Source: Oscillospiraceae bacterium (lineage in GTDB: Bacteria > Bacillota > Clostridia > Oscillospirales > Oscillospiraceae). From it: 64,000 nt of DNA. This document shows positions 58,523 through 64,000 of the stretch, one piece after another. The stretch spans positions 124,001 through 188,000 of the forward strand of contig SVLJ01000002.1 of assembly GCA_015067995.1 (NCBI GenBank). The letters run 5' to 3'. The notes under the pieces are model-generated. The model saw only the letters and a program-made list of their open reading frames with translations, was not told the origin of the DNA and ran no database searches. Made by a program: the position numbers and the translations under genes. How positions within the stretch are numbered: position 1 is the stretch's first letter; each line of letters begins with the position of its first letter.

Positions 58523-58736
58523 GGAGAAGTCCTCCTTTTCTGTGGAATGCTCTGCGTTGTCTTCTGCCATGTTACCATAAGTACCGAGGATTGCCAAGGG
58601 GGTTTCGGCAGAAAGACGCAAAGAGCTGGGAACAGGCAGAACGGCTGATTTCGCTCATATATCGTCCTGCGGGAAGCAGTGAGCAATAGTTAAGCAATAG
58701 CGAATCCCTTTTTCAAACAGTTACCCTGGAAAAGTT

Positions 58737-58773
58737 AAAAAAAGACCTGAAATCGCAAGATTTCAGGTCTTTT
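58737..58773 (-). terminator. Terminator of tRNA-Ala
   Basis: Minus-strand AAAGACCTGAAATC / GATTTCAGGTCTTT with seven Ts. Confidence 0.93.
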
Positions 58774-58848
58774 GGTGGAGATAAGCGGGATCGAACCGCT
58801 GACCTCTTGACTGCCAGTCAAGCGCTCTCCCAGCTGAGCTATACCCCC
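58773..58848 (-). tRNA. tRNA-Ala (GGC)
   Basis: Acceptor GGGGGTA / TATCTCC with two G-U pairs, anticodon arm CTTGA-CTGGCAG-TCAAG, T loop TTCGATC, CCA encoded. It is separate from the other tRNAs and has its own promoter. Confidence 0.96.
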
Positions 58849-58882
58849 GAATGTTCAGGCCTGTTGGCCTCGAACAATGGAT

Positions 58883-58911
58883 ACTATATCAGAACAAAAT
58901 GTGTTTGTCAA
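58883..58911 (-). promoter_or_regulatory. Promoter of tRNA-Ala
   Basis: Minus strand: TTGACA (58906-58911), 17-nt spacer, TATAGT (58883-58888). Confidence 0.92.
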
Positions 58912-59041
58912 CACCTATTTTTGCTTTTTTGAAAAAATTTGAGGGATGTTTAGATACCTCCGGTATTTTACGCATGAGATGTGTCAACATGGATGGAGGT
59001 GCATTCAGGGATCGGTTGCGGAGCGAGCGATAGAAGGAGTA

Positions 59042-59070
59042 TTGCAATGTTTCTGCGTGTGGGATATACT
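59042..59070 (+). promoter_or_regulatory. Promoter of fumarase operon
   Basis: TTGCAA (59042-59047), 17-nt spacer, TATACT (59065-59070). A hairpin TTCCACACG / CGTGTGAA (59084-59105) lies in the leader. Confidence 0.8.
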
Positions 59071-59147
59071 ATAAAATTGAAACTTCCACACGTGTTCGTC
59101 GTGTGAAAGACAAGTGGGATCGCGTCAGATTCCGAAGGAGGAGCGCT

Positions 59148-59990
59148 ATGAGAGAATTGCCTGTAGCACGCATTACGGAGGCGGTGGAACGGCTTTGTAT
59201 GAACGCCTGTTATCATCTTCCTGCCGATGTCAAGGATGCGGTGGAGCGCTGTCGTGCCTGTGAAGATGGCGCCATTGCGGCAACCGTTTTGGACCAGATC
59301 ATTGAGAACTATCGAATCGCGGACCGCGAGAATGTGCCGATCTGTCAGGATACCGGTATGGCCTGTGTGTTTTTGGAAATTGGTCAGGATGTCCACTTGG
59401 TGGGCGGTGACCTTTCTGAGGCTGTTCACGAAGGCGTTCGCCGCGGCTATGTCAACGGCTATCTGCGTAAATCTGTAGTGTCGGATCCTGTGCGCCGTGG
59501 AAACACAGGTGACAATACGCCTGCTATGCTGTATACAGAAGTCGTTCCGGGCGATCGCGTGAAAATTACCGTGGGTCCCAAAGGCTTTGGCAGTGAGAAC
59601 ATGAGTGCCATCCGGATGTTCAAGCCGTCTGCGGGATTGCAGGGAATCCGTGACTTCATTCTGGAAACGGTGGAAAATGCGGGAGCGAATCCCTGCCCTC
59701 CTGTTGTGGTGGGCGTGGGAATCGGCGGCACCTTTGACAAGGCGGCTCTGCTGGCGAAAAAGGCGCTGATGCGACCGTTGGATATCCGGAATTCGGATCC
59801 GTTCTATGCGGAGCTGGAGGTAGAGATGCTGGATAAGATCAACGAGCTGGGAATCGGGCCTCAGGGGTTTGGAGGCAAAACCACGGCCATTGCTGTCAAC
59901 ATCGAAACGCTGCCCACCCATATTGCGGGTATGCCTTGCGCCATCAATATCAATTGCCATGCCACACGCCATCAGACGGAGGTTCTGTAA
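59148..59990 (+). CDS. Class I fumarate hydratase (or L-tartrate dehydratase) alpha subunit
   Basis: 280 residues from ATG 59148 behind AAGGAGG. VPICQDTGMACVFLEIG near 63 and GFGSENMSAIRMFKPSAG near 146-163 (in parts) carry active-site residues. Cys in ICQDTG, in NPCPPVVVGVGIGGTFD and in MPCAININCHA could provide [4Fe-4S] ligands. With the beta subunit it interconverts fumarate and malate, or dehydrates tartrate. Split alpha/beta enzymes are usual in anaerobes. Stop abuts the next start. Confidence 0.94.
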   Translation: MRELPVARITEAVERLCMNACYHLPADVKDAVERCRACEDGAIAATVLDQIIENYRIADRENVPICQDTGMACVFLEIGQDVHLVGGDLSEAVHEGVRRGYVNGYLRKSVVSDPVRRGNTGDNTPAMLYTEVVPGDRVKITVGPKGFGSENMSAIRMFKPSAGLQGIRDFILETVENAGANPCPPVVVGVGIGGTFDKAALLAKKALMRPLDIRNSDPFYAELEVEMLDKINELGIGPQGFGGKTTAIAVNIETLPTHIAGMPCAININCHATRHQTEVL

Positions 59991-60554
59991 ATGGAAAAGT
60001 ACATCACGCTGCCCTTAACAGAAGAACTGGCCAAAACTCTTCATGCTGGCGATACGGTGTATCTTACCGGTGAACTGTATACATCCCGGGATGCGGGACA
60101 TAAGCGCATGTGCGAAGCATTGGCGCGGGGAGAAGCACTGCCCTTTGATCCGATGAATGCGACTATCTATTATGTGGGCCCTGCACCGGCAAAGCCCGGT
60201 CAGGTGATCGGCTCTGCAGGCCCCACCACCAGCGGACGGATGGATGCCTATGCGCCAACGCTGCTTTCGGTTGGCGCGCGGGGAATGATTGGAAAAGGCG
60301 ACAGGCTTCCGGAAGTAGTGGAGGCCATGAAGAAGTATACGGGCGTTTATTTTGGTGCCATTGGCGGCGCGGGTGCGCTGCTGGCAAGATGCATTCAAAG
60401 GAGCGAACTCGTCGCCTATGAGGATCTGGGGGCAGAAGCTTTGCGCAGACTGTATGTGAAGGATATGCCTGTGACGGTGATCATCGATTGCTATGGCGGC
60501 AACCTGTATGCATCCGGCCGGGCGGCATATCTGGCGGAACGCCGGAGAAAATGA
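59991..60554 (+). CDS. Class I fumarate hydratase (or L-tartrate dehydratase) beta subunit
   Basis: 187 residues starting directly after the alpha stop. VYLTGELYTSRDAGHKRMCEAL near 24, YYVGPAPAKPGQVIGSAGPTTSGRMDAYAPTLL near 61-93 (in parts), GARGMIGKG near 96, FGAIGGAGALLA near 122, and AYEDLGAEALRRLYVKDMPVTVIID near 142. This is the C-terminal swivelling domain of class I fumarases as a separate subunit. Confidence 0.95.
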   Translation: MEKYITLPLTEELAKTLHAGDTVYLTGELYTSRDAGHKRMCEALARGEALPFDPMNATIYYVGPAPAKPGQVIGSAGPTTSGRMDAYAPTLLSVGARGMIGKGDRLPEVVEAMKKYTGVYFGAIGGAGALLARCIQRSELVAYEDLGAEALRRLYVKDMPVTVIIDCYGGNLYASGRAAYLAERRRK

Positions 60555-60592
60555 AAAAAGCGGCTTCGCACAATTGGACGGAGCCGCTTTTT
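60555..60592 (+). terminator. Terminator of fumarase operon
   Basis: AAAAAGCGGCT...AGCCGCTTTTT. The gap 60593-60768 beyond it shows no recognisable gene. Confidence 0.9.
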
Positions 60593-60768
60593 ATAGTACA
60601 GCGGGTTAGAGTGCAATCAGTGAGGCAGCGGCAGGATTTGCCATCAGAGCTGCAGAATCCAGCAATACATGGTCGCTTACACAGAAACAGCTGTTATGCA
60701 GAGTGGGCTGTTTTCGCCCTTTCCGCAGCCAACGTGATACATATTGGGTGCAACCTGCGGACGGCTGC

Positions 60769-60796
60769 TTGCTTTTTTGCGGAAATGTAGTAGAAT
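60769..60796 (+). promoter_or_regulatory. Promoter of EstA-like esterase gene
   Basis: TTGCTT (60769-60774), 16-nt spacer, TAGAAT (60791-60796). Confidence 0.65.
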
Positions 60797-60832
60797 GGGA
60801 CAAGATTAATTGTAAAGAGGGAGGCTGTATTC

Positions 60833-61615
60833 ATGGCTTTTCTGGAGCTTCACTATTATTCTAAAGCGCTTGATAGAGCGGTTACGGTGAATGTCGTTTT
60901 GCCGGAGCGGGTTAAGACGGATCCGGCGGCAGGTATTCCTGACGGTTCGTATAAAACGGTATACCTTTTTCACGGCTTGAGCAGTGACTACAGTGCATGG
61001 ATGCGCAGAACCAATATTGAGCGATATGCCGCGGAGTATAACATTGCTGTGGTGATGCCAGATGTGGCCAGAAGCTGGTACAGCAATACCCAGTACGGCG
61101 CGAATTACTTTACGTTTGTGTCGGAAGAGCTGCCTGCGGTTTGCCGCGGATATTTTAAGGATATGTCCGACAAACGCGAGGATAACTATGTTGCAGGCCT
61201 TTCTATGGGAGGATATGGCGCGCTGAAGGTTGCGCTGCGTTGTCCTGAGCGGTTTGGCGGCTGTGCGGCATTGTCCGGTTCTCTGGATATTACCCGTGAG
61301 GGAAGAGAGGTCAATCTGCCTGAGTGGAGAAGTATCTTCAATTTCCGGATGGAAGAGCCGTCGGAGCTGAAGGGAACGGAGCATGATATTTTCTCGCTGG
61401 CACAGAAAAATGCTGCTGCGGGATTGCTGTTCCCGAAGCTGTATATGTGGTGCGGAACAGAGGATGCATTGATCCGGATAAATCGCAAGTATCACGATTT
61501 GTTGACGGAACTGGGAGTAGATCACCGCTATGAAGAGTCGGAAGGTGACCATAGCTGGAAATGGTGGGATCTCCACATTCAGGATGCTCTCCGCTATCTG
61601 CTGAAAGAGGACTGA
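60833..61615 (+). CDS. Esterase, tributyrin-esterase/EstA-like
   Basis: 260 residues. LFHGLSSDYSAWMRRTNIERYA near 45 (oxyanion), AGLSMGGYGALKVAL near 121 with nucleophile Ser near 124, Asp near 211 in GTEDAL and His near 240 in EGDHSWKWWD. The S-formylglutathione hydrolase/EstA family acts on short-chain esters; FaeB-like feruloyl esterases are related. GGGAGG precedes the ATG. No signal peptide, so cytoplasmic. Confidence 0.92.
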   Translation: MAFLELHYYSKALDRAVTVNVVLPERVKTDPAAGIPDGSYKTVYLFHGLSSDYSAWMRRTNIERYAAEYNIAVVMPDVARSWYSNTQYGANYFTFVSEELPAVCRGYFKDMSDKREDNYVAGLSMGGYGALKVALRCPERFGGCAALSGSLDITREGREVNLPEWRSIFNFRMEEPSELKGTEHDIFSLAQKNAAAGLLFPKLYMWCGTEDALIRINRKYHDLLTELGVDHRYEESEGDHSWKWWDLHIQDALRYLLKED

Positions 61616-61634
61616 TGGCAGGACTGCGGTATGC

Positions 61635-61663
61635 TTGACAGATGCGCTGCAGTTTGCTATATT
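61635..61663 (+). promoter_or_regulatory. Promoter of glpP
   Basis: TTGACA (61635-61640), 17-nt spacer, TATATT (61658-61663). The transcript starts only a few bases before the leader terminator. Confidence 0.88.
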
Positions 61664-61672
61664 AAAATAAGA

Positions 61673-61720
61673 GCAAGAGAGCGGAATGTACAGGGTGTAT
61701 TCTGCTCTCTTGCCTTTTTT
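61673..61720 (+). terminator. glpP leader terminator, proposed autoregulatory GlpP target
   Basis: Stem of about 18 bp (61673-61690 with 61696-61713, including G-U pairs), loop CAGGG, then CTTTTTT. It lies between promoter and glpP and shares AAGAGAGC (61675-61682) and TACAGG (61689-61694) with the glp operon leader at 30470-30496. Confidence 0.8.
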
Positions 61721-61745
61721 GCAATGTCTGAAAGGTGGATGCGGA

Positions 61746-62309
61746 TTGCTGAAGATAAAAGAACTCCTGATGGATGCGCCCATCATTGCTGCGGTGAAGG
61801 ATGGCGCGGGACTGCAGAAGGCGCTGGAATCCGACTGTAAGGTGATTTTTCTGCTGTACGGAACGATTCTGAATATAGACACACTGGTGCGGCAGGTACA
61901 AAGCTGCGGGAAGCTGTGTGTGGTACACATTGATCTGGTGGATGGCCTCAGCAACCGGGATATCGCTGTGGATGGACTGGTGAAGCTCTGCAATCCGGAT
62001 GGGATCATTTCCACACGGGTGCCGCAGATCCGCCGGGCACAGCAGCTGGGAATCCTTGCGATCCAGCGCACATTTATGCTGGATTCCATTTCTCTGCAGA
62101 ACCTGCTGACGCAGATTGAGAGCCACAGGCCGGATTTCATTGAAGTCCTTCCCGGAATTATCCCGGGGGTGATTCGGGAGATCACGGAAAAAACCACTAT
62201 ACCGCTGATCGCGGGCGGATTAATCCGCAGTAAGCAGGATGTGATTCAGGCGCTGCAGGCAGGCGTCATAGCGGTGTCTACCACATGCCGGGATGTCTGG
62301 CAGATGTGA
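61746..62309 (+). CDS. glpP: Glycerol-3-phosphate-responsive antiterminator GlpP
   Basis: 187 residues from TTG 61746, chosen because AAGGTGG lies 7 nt upstream and residue 1 then matches the family length (about 190). LLMDAPIIAAVKDGAGLQKALESDCKVIFLLYGTILNI (in parts), HIDLVDGLSNRDIAVDGL near 58, DGIISTRVPQI near 85, and EVLPGIIPGVIREIT near 132 are GlpP signatures. With glycerol-3-phosphate it binds leader RNA and prevents termination. The nearest target, the glp oxidoreductase operon, is at 30.4 kb; its own gene seems to be a second target. Confidence 0.94.
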   Translation: MLKIKELLMDAPIIAAVKDGAGLQKALESDCKVIFLLYGTILNIDTLVRQVQSCGKLCVVHIDLVDGLSNRDIAVDGLVKLCNPDGIISTRVPQIRRAQQLGILAIQRTFMLDSISLQNLLTQIESHRPDFIEVLPGIIPGVIREITEKTTIPLIAGGLIRSKQDVIQALQAGVIAVSTTCRDVWQM

Positions 62310-62319
62310 GAGGTGCGAA

Positions 62320-62895
62320 ATGCATATACTTTGGGATTTTGACGGTACACTGATGGATACCTATCCTGCCTATGCAAGAACCTTCAAACAAGCGCTGGAT
62401 GTGCCGCAGTCGGAGGAGGAGATCTTCTCGCTGCTGAAGGTTACTTTTGGGCATGCCTTTCAAGCCCTCGGTCTCAGCAGAGAACAGATTGAGCGTCTTC
62501 GTTTTCTGGAACGTCGGTTGGAGCCGGAGGAATTCAAACCGTTTCCTGATGTGGAAAAGGTGCTGGCTGCGGCGGAGCTCAATGTGATCATGACCCACAA
62601 AAATCGGGATGGAGCGCTGAAAATCCTGAGGGCGCATGGACTGGAAAAATACTTTACAGAAATTGTCACAGCGGATGATGGATTTCCACTAAAGCCTGAT
62701 CCTGCCAGCTACCGGTATCTGCACGAAAAATACCGTCTGGATTTGGCGGTGGGCGACAGGGAACTGGATATTCTGCCGGCCAAGGCCATCGGAATCAAAA
62801 CCTGTCTGTTTCAGAACCATACCCCGGGTGCAGATTATTATGTGGACAGCTATGAGAATTTCTTTTCCGTCGTGGGACGAAAGAACGATGTATGA
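62320..62895 (+). CDS. HAD-family phosphatase (phosphoglycolate-phosphatase-like)
   Basis: 191 residues from ATG 62320, which follows GAGAGGTG. Motif I LWDFDGTLMDT at 4-14, motif II IMTHK near 97, motif III lysine LKPDPASYRYL near 131 and motif IV VGDRELDILPAKAIG near 148. A small cap domain lies between. Probably dephosphorylates a small metabolite, possibly glycerol phosphate or phosphoglycolate given the glpP neighbour, but this is inference. Close behind glpP (10 nt). Confidence 0.9.
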   Translation: MHILWDFDGTLMDTYPAYARTFKQALDVPQSEEEIFSLLKVTFGHAFQALGLSREQIERLRFLERRLEPEEFKPFPDVEKVLAAAELNVIMTHKNRDGALKILRAHGLEKYFTEIVTADDGFPLKPDPASYRYLHEKYRLDLAVGDRELDILPAKAIGIKTCLFQNHTPGADYYVDSYENFFSVVGRKNDV

Positions 62896-62912
62896 ATACA
62901 GGAGGAACTGAA

Positions 62913-64000
62913 ATGGCAAAGACTTCTCTGATCGCAACGGGCGATGTGTTTATTACCCGGAGACTGGGTGCCAACGGTTATGACGGTTTCGAGGAAGTGG
63001 CGGAGATCATTCGCGCACATGATGTGGGTTTTACCAATCTGGAAATGACCTTCCATGATGCCGAAGGCTTTCCTGCTGCAGAGAGCGGCGGTACCTGGGC
63101 CATGATGGAACCCGCTGCGCTGGACGATGTGCAGCGTTACGGCTTCAATATTTACAATACCGCCAACAACCATTCCGGAGACTACGGTACTGGCGGCGTT
63201 CTGGCCACCATCAGGCATTTGAAGGAGCGTGGCATGGTATTCTCCGGTACCGGCGCCAATCTGGCAGAGGCATCCCGTCCCTGCTATCTGGATACGAAGT
63301 ATGCCCGTGTGGCGCTGATTTCTGCAAGCGCCTCCTTCCATGCGGCGGAGGCTGCCGGCAGCCAGAGCCCCGATCTCCCCGGCCGTCCGGGACTGAACCC
63401 CCTGGGTACTGTCAAGCGGTATCATGTGGATCCAGAGACCTTCCGCTCTCTGGAGGAGATCGCCTACAAGCTGGGCATTCACTCCTCCCAGAGCGCCAGC
63501 ATCAAAAATGGCTATACCAGTCCTCCGCCGGAAGGCACCTTCAAGTTTGGCGCCGAGAACTTTGTCATGGATACGGAGAACTTTCAGGAGACCAGACCCG
63601 CTCCCGGGGATATGAAGCGGATCGCGGCAGAGATCGAAGAGGCCAAAAAGCAGGCGGATATCGTGCTGGTGAGTATCCATGCACATGCAGCCAAGGCGCT
63701 GTGCCCTCAGAATATCCCGGCAGAATTTCTGGAGACCTTTGCCCGTGCCTGCGTGGATGCCGGTGCGGACGCCATCCTGGGTCATGGTCCCCATGAGCTC
63801 CGCGGCATTGAGATCTACAAGGGCAAGCCTATTTTCTACAGCCTCGGCAACTTCATCTTCCAGACCGAGACGGTGTCTACCCAGCCGGTGGATGCCTATC
63901 TGAAGAAAGGAATGCCGGCGGATACCAAGGTGGGTGCTTATATGGCCAACCGCAGCGCCAACGGCACCCGCGGTTATGGCACCCAGAAGCCCATCTGGAA
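62913..64000 (+). CDS. CapA-family (metallophosphatase-like) protein, partial
   Basis: Starts at ATG 62913 after AGGAGG and runs open to the window edge (362 codons). SLIATGDVFITRRLG near 5, TNLEMTFHD near 42, FNIYNTANNHSGDYG near 77, VSIHAHAA near 253, DAILGHGPHELRGIEIYKGKPIFYSLGNFIFQT (in parts) near 287. This is the poly-gamma-glutamate CapA/PgsA metallophosphoesterase fold, but without a signal peptide, so it is probably cytoplasmic and not a capsule enzyme. The C-terminus is missing. Confidence 0.9.
   Translation, partial: MAKTSLIATGDVFITRRLGANGYDGFEEVAEIIRAHDVGFTNLEMTFHDAEGFPAAESGGTWAMMEPAALDDVQRYGFNIYNTANNHSGDYGTGGVLATIRHLKERGMVFSGTGANLAEASRPCYLDTKYARVALISASASFHAAEAAGSQSPDLPGRPGLNPLGTVKRYHVDPETFRSLEEIAYKLGIHSSQSASIKNGYTSPPPEGTFKFGAENFVMDTENFQETRPAPGDMKRIAAEIEEAKKQADIVLVSIHAHAAKALCPQNIPAEFLETFARACVDAGADAILGHGPHELRGIEIYKGKPIFYSLGNFIFQTETVSTQPVDAYLKKGMPADTKVGAYMANRSANGTRGYGTQKPIW

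Noticed and set aside
60606-60803. 65-codon minus-strand ORF between fumarase and esterase genes
   Set aside because: No ribosome site, no recognisable feature, and it overlaps the esterase promoter.

Overview
The window is chromosomal DNA from a GC-rich member of the Clostridia, most likely an Oscillospiraceae-type gut anaerobe. This is an inference from four things: Shine-Dalgarno (AGGAGG) starts throughout, TTGACA/TATAAT promoters, very short intergenic spacers, and a gene repertoire typical of that family (YerC/YecD, DegV, GlpP, class I fumarase split into two subunits, orphan CofE-like ligase, DUF362 and DUF1667 proteins). No rRNA, phage, plasmid or CRISPR locus is visible. Both ends cut genes: an ABC exporter subunit at the left and a CapA-family protein at the right.

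Layout. 1-2.5 kb: heterodimeric ABC exporter (minus). 2.7-5.6 kb: deoxynucleotidase/guanylate-kinase fusion, PHP phosphoesterase, RDD membrane protein. 5.7-13.5 kb: carbohydrate-type ABC importer (ATPase, two permeases, binding lipoprotein) followed by a nuclease-like lipoprotein and a triple-repeat lipoprotein, closed by a strong terminator. 13.5-16.2 kb: surE plus two DHH phosphoesterases (minus). 16.3-19.0 kb: 5'-3' exonuclease, trmO, a radical SAM protein. 19.07-20.25 kb: an AT-rich inserted cassette. 20.3-25.6 kb: RidA, YihY, M29 aminopeptidase, gamma-carbonic anhydrase, AI-2E-type permease, DUF3298-like protein. 25.7-27.7 kb: YerC, methyltransferase, Hsp33. 27.8-28.3 kb: tRNA Val-Asp-Phe-Gly and Cys. 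28.6-34.6 kb: SGNH hydrolase, DegV, and a glycerol-3-phosphate operon ending in a glycerophosphodiesterase. 34.7-38.4 kb: HerA-like ATPase, MATE transporter, membrane acyltransferase-like protein. 38.6-48.8 kb: PHP protein, MerR-RDD regulator, UPF0173 hydrolase, XRE-HD protein, carbamate kinase, membrane-anchored E2/CAT-like protein, two-component system, four-helix protein. 48.8-58.5 kb: esterases, LysM-CAP protein, DUF362, nitroreductase, CofE-like, DSD1-like PLP enzyme, XRE-cupin, M18 aminopeptidase, DtxR-like regulator. 58.8-64 kb: tRNA-Ala, fumarase pair, esterase, glpP, HAD phosphatase, CapA.

The strongest discovery is at 19072-20253. A 1166-bp AT-rich segment is bounded by perfect 25-bp inverted repeats and an 8-bp target duplication (GCAGGATT). 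It carries only an alpha/beta-hydrolase gene with its own promoter and terminator, and no transposase. This is a mobile-insertion-cassette-like element that has landed next to the promoter of a radical SAM gene.

A second theme is glycerol-3-phosphate control. glpP at 61.7 kb and the glp oxidoreductase operon at 30.5 kb each have a promoter, a leader and an intrinsic terminator that share the same sequence motifs, which is consistent with one GlpP antitermination circuit. Other noteworthy designs are a membrane-tethered MerR regulator with a 19-bp-spacer MerR promoter, an XRE-HD alarmone-hydrolase-like fusion, an apparently leaderless E2/CAT-like membrane protein, and a 21-residue cysteine-rich micro-ORF in a structured leader ahead of a LysM-CAP gene.
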